From positions 310,001-374,000 of the forward strand of contig NZ_BMJE01000001.1 in NCBI RefSeq assembly GCF_014642915.1: a stretch of 64,000 nucleotides of DNA. Reading direction: 5' to 3'. Made by a program: the position numbers and the translations under genes. Shown one piece after another: positions 8,613 through 17,647 of the stretch; the stretch's first letter is position 1, and each line of letters starts with the position of its first letter. The DNA is from Flavobacterium suaedae. Its GTDB lineage: Bacteria; Bacteroidota; Bacteroidia; Flavobacteriales; Flavobacteriaceae. The notes beneath the pieces were generated by a model. That model searched no databases. It saw nothing but the letters and a program-made list of their open reading frames with translations, and was not told where the DNA came from.

Positions 8613-9797
8613 ATGAAATTTACAAAAGCACTATTCTATATATTTACTGTTACTATTTTATTAATTTCTTGTAAAAGAACAGACTCCCCACTTATAGCGG
8701 AACACATTCCTAATAAGAAAGTTAAGGTAGATACTTTCCCGAGGTTAGCACCCCTTCGCACTGAGTTAAACAAGGTGACTTCCAGCTACAAAAAGCAAAA
8801 AATTGCTAAGATTGACAGGTTTTACAAAAAGATTTGGCGAAGAAATGACCTGAGTGGTGGTTTTTTAGTAGCAAAAAACGGTGAAATTTTATATGAGCAA
8901 TATAACGGTCTTGCTAACAGAAAAACTAAAGAAAAAATAAATGAGCATACTCCGCTACATTTGGCATCTGTTAGTAAGGTAATTACTGCTACTGCAGTTT
9001 TAAAATTAATAGACAGAGGTAGGTTACAACTGGACCAAAAAGTAAATACTATACTAAAAGAGTTTCCTTATGAAGACATAACAGTTCAAATGCTGTTAAA
9101 TCATCGTAGTGGGCTGCCTAAGTACTCTTATTTATGTGATGATGAAAAGATCTGGGATGGCAGTATGTTAACCAATCAGGATATTCTTGATATTTTCGCT
9201 GAAAACGACATTTCGCTATACTTTACGCCTGACAGAAAATTTGGTTACTGTAACACTAATTATGCTATGTTGGCATTAATTATCGAAAAGGTAACTGACA
9301 TGAACTACCGAGATGCTATGAAAAAAATAGTATTTGACCCTCTTGGTATGAAAGATACTTATGTTTTTAATTATGAAAAGGATAAGGAAACTTGCTGCCT
9401 ATCATATAAAGGCAATAATGTTTTATTTGACTTTAACCACCTTGATGATGTGTATGGGGATAAAAACATCTACTCTACTCCCAGAGATTTACTAAAATTT
9501 GATTTAGCAACCTATTCTAAAGATTTTTTAAGCCCTGAACTGGCTGAAAAGGTATTTAAAGGCTATAGTTACGAACACCCGGGAGTTAAAAACTACGGTT
9601 TAGGCATACGACTACGCGAATGGAAAACAGGCGAAAAAATGTTTTACCATAACGGTTGGTGGCATGGTAATACTTCGTCTTACATTACGCTTAAAAAGGA
9701 TACTGTAGCTATTATAGCACTTTCTAACAAGTTCTCTAACAAGCCTTACAGAGTTTATAAACTTGCCAAAGAGTTTGGTTCGTACCCTCTGAAATAA
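8613..9797 (+). CDS. Serine hydrolase lipoprotein, beta-lactamase class C fold
   Basis: Penicillin-binding-protein/beta-lactamase-type serine hydrolase, probably an extracytoplasmic lipoprotein. After ATG 8613 the sequence reads MKFTKALFYIFTVTILLISC, a signal peptide ending in a lipobox Cys. The active-site motif SVSK (Ser-x-x-Lys) lies in LHLASVSKVITATAVLKL; the second motif YCNTNYAM supplies the Tyr-x-Asn; a late HNGWWHG replaces the usual KTG-like strand motif. The frame extends back to a TTG at 8562 and an ATG at 8598, but the first lies in the promoter and the second would be nearly leaderless. D,D-peptidase, esterase or amidase activity cannot be told apart. Single-gene unit. Confidence 0.85.
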   Translation: MKFTKALFYIFTVTILLISCKRTDSPLIAEHIPNKKVKVDTFPRLAPLRTELNKVTSSYKKQKIAKIDRFYKKIWRRNDLSGGFLVAKNGEILYEQYNGLANRKTKEKINEHTPLHLASVSKVITATAVLKLIDRGRLQLDQKVNTILKEFPYEDITVQMLLNHRSGLPKYSYLCDDEKIWDGSMLTNQDILDIFAENDISLYFTPDRKFGYCNTNYAMLALIIEKVTDMNYRDAMKKIVFDPLGMKDTYVFNYEKDKETCCLSYKGNNVLFDFNHLDDVYGDKNIYSTPRDLLKFDLATYSKDFLSPELAEKVFKGYSYEHPGVKNYGLGIRLREWKTGEKMFYHNGWWHGNTSSYITLKKDTVAIIALSNKFSNKPYRVYKLAKEFGSYPLK

Positions 9798-9827
9798 AAG
9801 TGTTTTTTTATTATTTTAGCTTTTGCG

Positions 9828-10622
9828 ATGAAGAAAACTATCTTTAAAATAGCTAAAATGGATTGCCCGTCTGAAGAAAATCTTATACGGATGAAACTTG
9901 ACGGTATTATAGAGATTAAAAACCTTGATTTCAACATACCTGACAGAAAACTAACTGTTTTTCACGAAGGCGGTATTGAAACTATAGAAAAAGCAATAGC
10001 CGAATTAAACTTAGGCGATAAAAAACTCAGTACTGAAGATACTAATCAAACAGTATTTACTACCAATAAAAGTCAAAAGCATACACTTTGGCTTGTACTT
10101 ATTATAAACTTCTCTTTCTTTATAATAGAAATTGCTACAGGTTTACTATCCAAGTCAATGGGACTTATAGCTGATGGTTTAGACATGCTTGCAGACTCTT
10201 TTGTATATGGTATAAGCCTGTTCGCCATTGGCGGTAGTATTACAAAGAAAAAACGAATAGCCAAAACAGCCGGATATTTTCAACTTGTACTTGCCTGCAT
10301 TGGCTTTACAGAAGTAATAAGACGTTTTGTATATACTAAGCAACTTCCTGACTTCTCTACAATGATAATTGTGTCTTTGCTTGCACTGCTTGCAAACGCA
10401 GCATGCCTTTATATACTCCAAAAATCCAGAGATAAAGAGGAAGTTCACATGAAAGCCTCTCTTATTTTTACTTCTAATGATGTTATCATTAATGCAGGAG
10501 TAATAACAGCAGGATTACTGGTAAATTGGTTAAACTCAAGATTGCCTGATTTGATTATCGGCACAATAGTTTTCTTATTGGTGATAAAGGGAGCCATAAG
10601 AATTTTAAAGCTCGGGAATTAA
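9828..10622 (+). CDS. Cation diffusion facilitator-like transporter with HMA-like N-terminus
   Basis: A 264-residue protein: residues 1-70 form a ferredoxin-like heavy-metal-associated fold (IFKIAKMDCPSEENLIRMKL, with a single Cys instead of CxxC), followed by six hydrophobic helices of the CDF type. The metal-site helices read ADGLDMLADSFVYG and SNDVIINAGVIT, with Asp/Asn ligands in the expected places. It stops right after helix 6 and so lacks the usual cytoplasmic C-terminal domain. Likely a zinc or other divalent metal exporter of the inner membrane, inferred from the family. It begins 30 nt after the serine hydrolase gene and may be co-transcribed with it. Confidence 0.8.
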   Translation: MKKTIFKIAKMDCPSEENLIRMKLDGIIEIKNLDFNIPDRKLTVFHEGGIETIEKAIAELNLGDKKLSTEDTNQTVFTTNKSQKHTLWLVLIINFSFFIIEIATGLLSKSMGLIADGLDMLADSFVYGISLFAIGGSITKKKRIAKTAGYFQLVLACIGFTEVIRRFVYTKQLPDFSTMIIVSLLALLANAACLYILQKSRDKEEVHMKASLIFTSNDVIINAGVITAGLLVNWLNSRLPDLIIGTIVFLLVIKGAIRILKLGN

Positions 10623-10789
10623 ATTTAATCCGTTAATAATTTCTTTTCTAGCACACTATAGTAAAGACTTCTGTTTAATATAGTATAAGTAACATTATTC
10701 TTACTAACTTTATAAAATAATTAGCATAAATTTTGGTTTATTAACTATACATTGCACTATTATTTTATAAATGAAAATAGCTCATAATA

Positions 10790-12340
10790 ATGAATGAGAT
10801 TAATATACTTTGGGTTGATGATGAAATAGACATGCTTAAGCCCCATATTCTTTTTTTGGAAAAGAAAAACTATAAAGTTACTACAGCCAATAATGGGCAG
10901 GATGCTATAGATTTGTTTAGAGAAGAAAACTTTGACATTGTTTTTCTTGATGAGAATATGCCGGGGTTAACAGGACTTGAAACACTTTCTGAAATTAAAG
11001 AAATAAAATCTTCTGTTCCGGTAATTATGATTACCAAAAGTGAAGAAGAATATATTATGGAAGAGGCTATTGGCTCTAAAATAGCCGATTACCTTATAAA
11101 ACCTGTAAACCCAAACCAAATACTATTAAGCCTTAAAAAGAACCTTGATAACTCTCGTTTAGTGTCAGAAAAAACTACACTGGACTACCAAAAAGAGTTT
11201 AGAAAAATAGCTATGGATATGGCTATGGTAAACTCCTGGGAGGACTGGATAGAAATGTATAAAAGGCTTGTATTTTGGGAAATGCAGCTTGAAACCATTG
11301 AAGACCAAAGCATGGTAGAGATTTTAGAGTCTCAAAAAACAGAGGCAAACACCCAGTTTGGTAAGTTTATAGAAAAAAATTACGAAAGCTGGTATAAGCC
11401 TGATGCTGATAAACCAATACTTTCTCATAATGTTTTCAGAGAATTGGTAGTACCAGAAATTGTAAAAAAACAACCTATTTTATTTGTTGTTATAGATAAC
11501 CTGCGTTACGACCAGTGGAAAGCATTTCAGTCAGTAGTAAATAATCACTATAAGCTGGAAAAAGAAACCTCTTACTACTCTATTTTACCAACAGCTACAC
11601 AATATGCCAGAAATGCTATATTTTCGGGGTTAACACCTCTCGAAATGGAAAAAAAACATCCTGAATTTTGGAAAAATGACGTAGATGAAGGCGGTAAAAA
11701 TTTATACGAGAGTGATTTCTTAACAGCTCACTTAAAAAGGCTTGGTTTAAATATAAAACAAGAGTATTATAAAATAACCAACTTTAAAGATGGTAAAAAA
11801 CTGGTAGAAAACTTTAAAGGTTTAAAAGATAACGATCTTACTACGGTAGTTTATAATTTTGTTGATATGCTGTCGCATGCTAAAACAGAAATGGATGTAG
11901 TAAAAGAACTGGCAAGTAACGACAAAGCATACCGTTCACTTACGCTAAGCTGGTTTAAAAACTCTCCTCTGCTTGAAATGATACAACAAGCACAGCTAAT
12001 GGGTTTTAAACTCATACTAACTACCGACCATGGTACAATAAATGTAAAAAACCCAAGTAAAGTAATTGGGGATAAGAATACAAGCCTTAACCTGCGTTAC
12101 AAAACAGGACGTAGCTTAACATTTGAAGATAGAGATGTGTACCATGTAAAAGAACCTAATAAAGTTCAGTTACCGGCTATAAATATGAGCAGTTCTTATA
12201 TTTTTGCTAAAAACGACTTATTTCTAGCTTACGTAAATAACTTTAACCATTACGTAAACTATTACAGGAATACCTATCAGCATGGTGGTATCTCTTTGGA
12301 GGAAATGATTATACCGTTTTTAGTATTTAACCCTAAATAA
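10790..12340 (+). CDS. porX: PorX, response regulator with PglZ phosphatase domain (T9SS regulator)
   Basis: Two-component response regulator controlling type IX secretion and gliding genes in Bacteroidota. The 516-residue protein has a CheY-like receiver (residues 1-120; acidic Asp10/Asp11, phosphoacceptor Asp54, conserved Lys104), a helical linker, and an alkaline-phosphatase-superfamily PglZ domain from about 210 (VVIDNLRYDQW with Asp236, PTATQYARNAIFSG near 267-280, LTTDHG near 416). This receiver-plus-PglZ arrangement is diagnostic. It is followed at 11 nt by tsaE and then ald, a conserved flavobacterial order. The cognate PorY kinase is not in the window. A T9SS cargo protein is present at 47573-48658. 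Confidence 0.95.
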   Translation: MNEINILWVDDEIDMLKPHILFLEKKNYKVTTANNGQDAIDLFREENFDIVFLDENMPGLTGLETLSEIKEIKSSVPVIMITKSEEEYIMEEAIGSKIADYLIKPVNPNQILLSLKKNLDNSRLVSEKTTLDYQKEFRKIAMDMAMVNSWEDWIEMYKRLVFWEMQLETIEDQSMVEILESQKTEANTQFGKFIEKNYESWYKPDADKPILSHNVFRELVVPEIVKKQPILFVVIDNLRYDQWKAFQSVVNNHYKLEKETSYYSILPTATQYARNAIFSGLTPLEMEKKHPEFWKNDVDEGGKNLYESDFLTAHLKRLGLNIKQEYYKITNFKDGKKLVENFKGLKDNDLTTVVYNFVDMLSHAKTEMDVVKELASNDKAYRSLTLSWFKNSPLLEMIQQAQLMGFKLILTTDHGTINVKNPSKVIGDKNTSLNLRYKTGRSLTFEDRDVYHVKEPNKVQLPAINMSSSYIFAKNDLFLAYVNNFNHYVNYYRNTYQHGGISLEEMIIPFLVFNPK

Positions 12341-12351
12341 GTAGTTTTTAT

Positions 12352-12759
12352 ATGGAAATTACTTTTTCGCTGGAAGAAATAAATGATGTTGCAAAAAAGC
12401 TATTAAACAGTGGTTTAAAGCAAATAGTTACTTTTCATGCCGATATGGGAGCAGGTAAAACAACCCTTATTAAAGCAATAGCTAAACAAATGGGAGTTGA
12501 AGATGTCACTGCCAGCCCTACTTTCTCTTTGGTAAATGAATATGAAACCGAAAATGGCGATATTATTTATCATTTTGATTTGTACAGGCTTAATACTGAG
12601 GAGGAAGCTTATGATATGGGTATAGATGAATATTTTTATTCAGGTAATATGTGCCTTATAGAATGGCCGGAAAAAACCCCGAATTTAATACCGTTAGACC
12701 ACTCTTCTATAAATATTAAACAGTTAGCTGACGGAAAGCGACGAATTACATTAAAATAA
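12352..12759 (+). CDS. tsaE: tRNA t6A37 biosynthesis ATPase TsaE
   Basis: P-loop ATPase that works with TsaB/TsaD in threonylcarbamoylation of A37 in ANN-decoding tRNAs. The 135-residue protein has Walker A GAGKTTLIK near residues 33-41, TASPTFSLVNEY near 57-68, and HFDLYRLNTEEEAYDMGIDEY, the TsaE signature, then CLIEWPEK. Length is normal for the family. It begins 11 nt after porX and precedes ald, so porX-tsaE-ald may be partly co-transcribed, although ald also has its own -7 motif at 12776. Confidence 0.95.
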   Translation: MEITFSLEEINDVAKKLLNSGLKQIVTFHADMGAGKTTLIKAIAKQMGVEDVTASPTFSLVNEYETENGDIIYHFDLYRLNTEEEAYDMGIDEYFYSGNMCLIEWPEKTPNLIPLDHSSINIKQLADGKRRITLK

Positions 12760-12775
12760 GTTTTAACACTTGTTA

Positions 12776-12783
12776 TATTTTTG
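12776..12783 (+). promoter_or_regulatory. Possible promoter -7 element of ald
   Basis: TATTTTTG fits TAnnTTTG and lies 30 nt before the ald start. No good TTG is seen 19-20 bp upstream, so this is a weak call. Confidence 0.4.
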
Positions 12784-12813
12784 TAATTTAGAACCAATTA
12801 TCATATTCCAATC

Positions 12814-14007
12814 ATGCCTTTAACCCCTTTTACTAAACAGCAGTTAATTCCGCAGGAGGAAACCTTGGAGACTCTTAAATCTAAGAGTGATCTTTATATT
12901 GGTTTACCAAAGGAAACATCCTATCAGGAAAGGAGAATATGCCTTACACCTGATGCTGTAAACTCGTTAACTGCGCACGGGCACAGGGTTATGATTGAAG
13001 CCGGTGCAGGAGAAAGCTCCAGCTATACCGATAAAGAATACAGAGATGCTGGTGCTGAAATAACTCAGGATACAGCAAAGGTTTTTAAATGTCCTATAAT
13101 TTTAAAGGTTGAACCACCAACTCTAGAGGAAATTGAAATGATGAGCCGAAAGGCTTTGTTAATTTCAGCCGTACAGCTTAAAACACAGCAAAAAAGCTAT
13201 TTAGAAGCACTGGCAGCAAAAAAAATTACAGCATTAGCTTTTGAGTTTATAAAAGATGAAGACGGCTCCTACCCTGCTGTAAAATCATTAAGTGAAATAG
13301 CAGGAACAGCATCTGTACTTATAGCAGCTGAATTAATGATTAACCAAAAAATAGGTAAAGGTTTATTATTAGGTAATATAACAGGTGTTCCTCCTACTGA
13401 GGTTGTTATACTTGGAGCAGGTACAGTTGCAGAATTCGCTGCCCGAACTGCTATAGGTTTAGGAGCTAATGTAAAGGTTTTTGATAATTCAATTACAAAA
13501 TTACGTCGATTGCAAAACAATTTAAATCAGCGTATTTATACCTCTACCATACAAGAAAAAACGCTAATGAAAGCACTTAAACGTTGCGATGTTGCTATTG
13601 GTGCGCTTAGAGGTAAAGACCGTACTCCTGTAGTAGTTAGCGAAACTATGGTAGAACACATGAAAAACGGTGCTGTAATAATTGATGTTTGTATTGACAC
13701 CGGTGGTTGTTTTGAAACATCGGAAGTTACTACACATGAAAAACCAACTTTTATAAAAAATAATGTAGTGCATTACTGCGTGCCGAATATTCCTTCGCGC
13801 TACTCTAACACTGCTTCTATCTCTATAAGTAACATGATTAGTCCATTTTTACTGCAAATGGCAGATGATGGAGGCTTAGAGAGCTCTATTCGTTGTAATC
13901 CGGGGTTTAAAAATGGTATTTATTGTTACCATGGGTTATTAACCAATAAATCAGTAGCAGACTGGTTTTCATTATCGTATAGTGATATAAACCTGATTAT
14001 TTTTTAA
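12814..14007 (+). CDS. ald: Alanine dehydrogenase
   Basis: NAD-dependent enzyme interconverting L-alanine and pyruvate plus ammonia. The 397-residue protein has the AlaDH/PNT N-terminal domain (IGLPKETSYQERRICLTPDA near 29-48, GHRVMIEAGAGESSSY) and the Rossmann NAD site VVILGAGTVAEFAARTAIGLGA near 194-215. It lacks the membrane segments of transhydrogenase subunits. Slightly longer at the N-terminus than the typical 370-residue enzyme, as in other Flavobacteria. Follows tsaE. Confidence 0.9.
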   Translation: MPLTPFTKQQLIPQEETLETLKSKSDLYIGLPKETSYQERRICLTPDAVNSLTAHGHRVMIEAGAGESSSYTDKEYRDAGAEITQDTAKVFKCPIILKVEPPTLEEIEMMSRKALLISAVQLKTQQKSYLEALAAKKITALAFEFIKDEDGSYPAVKSLSEIAGTASVLIAAELMINQKIGKGLLLGNITGVPPTEVVILGAGTVAEFAARTAIGLGANVKVFDNSITKLRRLQNNLNQRIYTSTIQEKTLMKALKRCDVAIGALRGKDRTPVVVSETMVEHMKNGAVIIDVCIDTGGCFETSEVTTHEKPTFIKNNVVHYCVPNIPSRYSNTASISISNMISPFLLQMADDGGLESSIRCNPGFKNGIYCYHGLLTNKSVADWFSLSYSDINLIIF

Positions 14008-14082
14008 AACATTCACTCTACAGTTCTTTTTATTCTTTTTTAAGACTTTCTATGCGACAATAAATAAGTAAATTGCACGCAG

Positions 14083-14907
14083 ATGGAGCAATACATTTTA
14101 CTAACACTTTTCGGAATTTTAATTGGTACAGTAGGCACATTAATCGGCGCAGGTGGCGGATTCATATTAGTACCTATTTTATTACTATTTTACCCTGAGT
14201 TAAGTCCCGAGGTTATAACAGCTATTTCTATAGCTGTAGTAGCCTTAAATGCTGCATCTGGTACGCTGGCCTATGCTAAGTCAGGACGTATAGACTATAA
14301 AGCAGGTGTTACATTTGCTATATATACTATTCCCGGTTCTATATTAGGGGTATTAACCGTTACATATATTCCGCAACAACTGTTTAATATCATTTTTGGA
14401 GTTTTATTAATACTACTTTCGTTATATCTTTTTTATAAGAACAAAAAGAATATTGTTACTCCCGAACCTGTTATAAAAAAAGGGTATAAAATAAATACAT
14501 TAACCGATAGAAATGGAATTACCTATAAGTATAGCTATAATGAAGTTTATGGAAAACTTATAAGCGTGATTGTGGGTTATATTTCTCCCCTCCTGGGTAT
14601 CGGCGGAGGAATAATTCATGTACCGGCAATGGTTAACTGGTTAAAGTTCCCTGTACATATTGCTACCGCCACATCTCACTTTATATTAGCTATAATGGCA
14701 ACAGTAAGTGTTATTGTACACATTATAAATGGCACATATAATAATAATGATGTTGTATTAATGATATTGTTTTTAGCACTTGGAGTGATACCAGGGGCTC
14801 AAATAGGTGCTAAACTATCGCATAAAATAAAAAGTAACATTATAATTCAGGCATTAGCCTTTTGCCTTATTATAGTAGGAATACGAATTTTTATCAAAAG
14901 CTTTTAA
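14083..14907 (+). CDS. TauE/SafE-family sulfite/anion exporter
   Basis: A 274-residue membrane protein with about eight hydrophobic helices in two homologous halves. The family hallmarks are the Gly-rich repeats GTLIGAGGGFILVPILL near residues 18-34 and its partner GYISPLLGIGGGIIHVPAM near 166-184. The substrate (sulfite, sulfoacetate or another small anion) cannot be decided from sequence. It is convergent with the antiporter gene, with only 9 nt between stops. Confidence 0.88.
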   Translation: MEQYILLTLFGILIGTVGTLIGAGGGFILVPILLLFYPELSPEVITAISIAVVALNAASGTLAYAKSGRIDYKAGVTFAIYTIPGSILGVLTVTYIPQQLFNIIFGVLLILLSLYLFYKNKKNIVTPEPVIKKGYKINTLTDRNGITYKYSYNEVYGKLISVIVGYISPLLGIGGGIIHVPAMVNWLKFPVHIATATSHFILAIMATVSVIVHIINGTYNNNDVVLMILFLALGVIPGAQIGAKLSHKIKSNIIIQALAFCLIIVGIRIFIKSF

Positions 14908-14916
14908 ACTAAACTG

Positions 14917-16131
14917 TTAGCTGGCATTCAACTTCTCTTTTGCTTTTTCCTCTGCTTCATCCTCTACAGGTTCCTTTTTACTGGATATTGTCCCTATCAT
15001 CATTACTAATGAAGTAAGAATAACTACCTGTATAATCATAGAGCGATTTATAAACGGTAAGCGTAATTCTGGTGCTATGGCTAAGAAAAGTAATATAGTA
15101 ATTAACCCTCTTGGGGCAATAAATACAAGAGGTATTAATTTGGCCCCAAATACCTTTAAGGCTATTATTCTTATTAAATAAATGCCTCCTACAATTGCTA
15201 CAGAAAACAGTAAAGCTTCAGTATCTAAAAGTTCCGTAGCTTCAATTAAGTATCCAAACACTAAGAAGAATAAAGCTCTTACCAGGAAAGTAGCTTCTGT
15301 TGTAATTTCTTTAAACTTTCTTACCTCTCTTCTCAATACTCGTGGTTTAAGTTTTTGAATCCATTTAATATGACGTATTTCATTAAGATTATTAAGAAAT
15401 AACCCAAATACTAATATAAACACTAAAGAGGGTAAATGAAATTCTTTACTTATTTCATATATAAGAATTACCAGAAATATTATAGGTACAAACTTTATAT
15501 GATGTTCCAATCTACTTAACATAAATGAAAGGCTGCCTGTTGCTATAAACGAAATTATAATGATTATAATCAACTGTATAAAGAAAGAGCCAAATGCCCA
15601 TGCATCAATAGTTTCATGTAGGGTAATAAAGTTGAAGAATATAACCCCCATTATATCTGATATACTACTTTCATAAATTACAAACTCCCTGTCTGAACGC
15701 ATAAAATTCCTAACACTTGGTATAGCTACCGAACTACTTATTATAGCTAATGGTATAGCGTTGGTTAGGCAGATTTTAAAGCTCTGACCTGTATAGTATT
15801 GAAAAACAAAAGCTAATATTAAAGCAAACACTATAAGAGGAATACAACCAATAGCGGCAGCTTTACGAACTACAGGAAATTTTTCTTTTACGAGTTCAAG
15901 CTCAAGTGAGCCTTCTAAAACTATAAGTACTAAACCAATACCTCCCAATACAGGAAGCACATCTGTTAAATCAAAAAGATTGATGCCAAACAGGTTGCAT
16001 AACTGGCGTACTAAAAAACCAAGCCCTAAAAGAAGTAATACCGAAGGTATTTTGGTTTTAGGAGCTGTAAGTTCAAAAATGTATGCCAACAATACCAGCA
16101 AACACAATGCTAAAATAATACCTGCGGTCAT
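14917..16131 (-). CDS. Cation:proton antiporter (CPA type)
   Basis: A 404-residue protein with about twelve transmembrane helices and a short charged C-terminal tail (KKEPVEDEAEEKAKEKLNAS). It has the Na+/H+ exchanger-type core, including PSVLLLLGLGFLVRQLC near the N-terminus, SSSVAIPSVRNFM in the fourth or fifth helix, and FIAPRGLITILLFLAIAPEL late in the protein. It lacks RCK/TrkA-N domains. Ion specificity (Na+ or K+) is undetermined. Single-gene unit. Confidence 0.82.
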   Translation of the reverse strand: MTAGIILALCLLVLLAYIFELTAPKTKIPSVLLLLGLGFLVRQLCNLFGINLFDLTDVLPVLGGIGLVLIVLEGSLELELVKEKFPVVRKAAAIGCIPLIVFALILAFVFQYYTGQSFKICLTNAIPLAIISSSVAIPSVRNFMRSDREFVIYESSISDIMGVIFFNFITLHETIDAWAFGSFFIQLIIIIIISFIATGSLSFMLSRLEHHIKFVPIIFLVILIYEISKEFHLPSLVFILVFGLFLNNLNEIRHIKWIQKLKPRVLRREVRKFKEITTEATFLVRALFFLVFGYLIEATELLDTEALLFSVAIVGGIYLIRIIALKVFGAKLIPLVFIAPRGLITILLFLAIAPELRLPFINRSMIIQVVILTSLVMMIGTISSKKEPVEDEAEEKAKEKLNAS

Positions 16132-16249
16132 TTAAAATATCTTTTTTTACGAACACTAATATAGGTTTTAAAATCTAATTTAGGAAGTTGGAAATAAGTT
16201 TTTACTTTCAACTTTTATTAATTACTTAATAATCAGAAAACAGCATACT

Positions 16250-16283
16250 AAAAAAGCTTTGAGTTATACCCAAAGCTCTTTTT
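16250..16283 (-). terminator. Terminator of the NmrA-like gene
   Basis: On the minus strand a stem AGCTTTG / CAAAGCT is followed by a run of T. It lies just beyond the stop codon at 16305 and before the antiporter promoter region. Confidence 0.7.
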
Positions 16284-16304
16284 AAATTTAATAATATTGT
16301 TAAT

Positions 16305-17165
16305 TTAAAGAGCGTATAACTCTTTCAAACCCTTTTTTAAAGTTGCAGGTTTTCTGTTTAATATACTCTCCAAGTCAGTAGAAACGATATTTAATAAATT
16401 GTTTTTAATATCTGTAGCAAAACCAACTGTTAGGTTTATTGCAAAATCAGGCACACTATATTCTTTTAGCTGTTTTGCAAAAACATCAGCATCAGGACTT
16501 GTATATTTTATTTCCTTCCCATAAAGCTCAGAAAGTGATACTGCAATATCGTTAAATGAATACGCTTCGGTATTCGTAATGTCATATACTTTGTTGGCAT
16601 GTGTATCATCTGCCAGAACATTAGCCAATGCTTCTGCCATTTCCGTTCTTAAAGCGAAAGCAACTTTTCCTTCGCCTGCCGGTAAAACAACACCTGTTTC
16701 ATTTGGCTTTTCACCAATAAACATTGGTATAACATCCATATAAAGGGAATTTCGCATTAAAGTATACTCTAAACCACTTTCTTTTATATAGTCTTCTGTT
16801 TGAAAGTGACTTCCCATAAAATCCTTCATTACCGAAGAGGAAACATCAGTCATAGAAACACTTGTATACACAATACGTTCTACCCCTGCTCTTTTGGCTG
16901 CATCAATTACGTTCTTGTGTTGCTCTAAACGATTTTCATCTAACCCCGAAATTAATAACACTTTATTAATGCCTTTCATAGCATTATCCAGTGCCGGTAT
17001 GTTTTCATAATCTCCAGTAGCAATAGTGACACCTTTTTCTTTTAAGTTTGCTGCTTTTTGCTCATCTCTGGCTAAAGCTTTTATTTCAGATGCAGGTACA
17101 CTTTTTAAAAGATTTTCTATTACCTTATTTCCTAAATGCCCTGTAGCTCCTGTTATTAGTATCAT
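16305..17165 (-). CDS. NAD(P)H-binding NmrA/QorB-like oxidoreductase
   Basis: Short-chain-dehydrogenase-like protein of the NmrA/quinone oxidoreductase 2 type, about 286 residues. It opens MILITGATGHLGNKVIENLL, the nucleotide-binding Gly motif, then ALARDEQKAANLKEKGVTIATGDY and VERIVYTSVSM. The frame begins at ATG 17177 (MKLIMILITG); the ATG at 17165 is preferred because the Rossmann strand should start there. It is divergent from an HxlR regulator, with three palindromes between them, so redox- or electrophile-responsive control is plausible but not shown. A possible -7 element TAATTTTG lies on the minus strand at 17198-17191. Confidence 0.85.
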   Translation of the reverse strand: MILITGATGHLGNKVIENLLKSVPASEIKALARDEQKAANLKEKGVTIATGDYENIPALDNAMKGINKVLLISGLDENRLEQHKNVIDAAKRAGVERIVYTSVSMTDVSSSVMKDFMGSHFQTEDYIKESGLEYTLMRNSLYMDVIPMFIGEKPNETGVVLPAGEGKVAFALRTEMAEALANVLADDTHANKVYDITNTEAYSFNDIAVSLSELYGKEIKYTSPDADVFAKQLKEYSVPDFAINLTVGFATDIKNNLLNIVSTDLESILNRKPATLKKGLKELYAL

Positions 17166-17208
17166 AATTAATTTCATTTTTTGTTCTATACAAAATTAGG
17201 TATATTTA

Positions 17209-17258
17209 CTATACTTTTTATAGTAGTATACTATTGTATAGCACTATACTTTTGTATA
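17209..17258. promoter_or_regulatory. Three tandem palindromes in the divergent HxlR/NmrA promoter
   Basis: Three inverted repeats follow one another with centres about 18 bp apart: CTATA-N5-TATAG at 17209-17223, TATAC-N4-GTATA at 17227-17240, and TATAC-N4-GTATA at 17245-17258. The third contains TACTTTTG (17247-17254), a TAnnTTTG -7 element for the HxlR gene. This looks like an operator array for the HxlR regulator acting on itself and the divergent oxidoreductase. Confidence 0.6.
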
Positions 17259-17275
17259 CTTAAATAGTTAACATT

Positions 17276-17641
17276 ATGGAAAAGAGATATTTTGACGGTA
17301 TAAGCTGCCCTATTGAATATGTATTAGCTTTAAAAGATTCGCTTAATGTAATTAGTGGTAAATGGAAGTTAGCCATTGTTAGCACACTGTTGGCTGAAAA
17401 GAAGCGATTTTCTGAGATACAAAAGATTATTCCCGGAATTACACCGAGAATGCTTTCTAAAGAATTAAAAGAGTTGGAAATAAATGGTATAATAATCCGC
17501 AATGTTGAAAACACTATACCTGTAACTATTGAATACAGTTTAACGCCTTCAGGTAAACGATTAAGTAAAGTATTGGATACTATGGTAGAATGGGGTTTAC
17601 AACATCGAGAGGAAACTCTCGCGGAAATAAGTTCAAACTAA
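17276..17641 (+). CDS. HxlR-family transcriptional regulator
   Basis: A 121-residue winged-helix DNA-binding protein. It has a single early Cys in ISCPIEYVLALK (Cys10 or so), the usual redox-sensing position of this family, followed by ISGKWKLAIVSTLL and FSEIQKIIPGITPRMLSKELKELEINGII of the recognition helix and wing. Divergent from the NmrA-like oxidoreductase gene, and probably controlling both through the palindromes at 17209-17258. Confidence 0.9.
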   Translation: MEKRYFDGISCPIEYVLALKDSLNVISGKWKLAIVSTLLAEKKRFSEIQKIIPGITPRMLSKELKELEINGIIIRNVENTIPVTIEYSLTPSGKRLSKVLDTMVEWGLQHREETLAEISSN

Positions 17642-17647
17642 AGTTTT

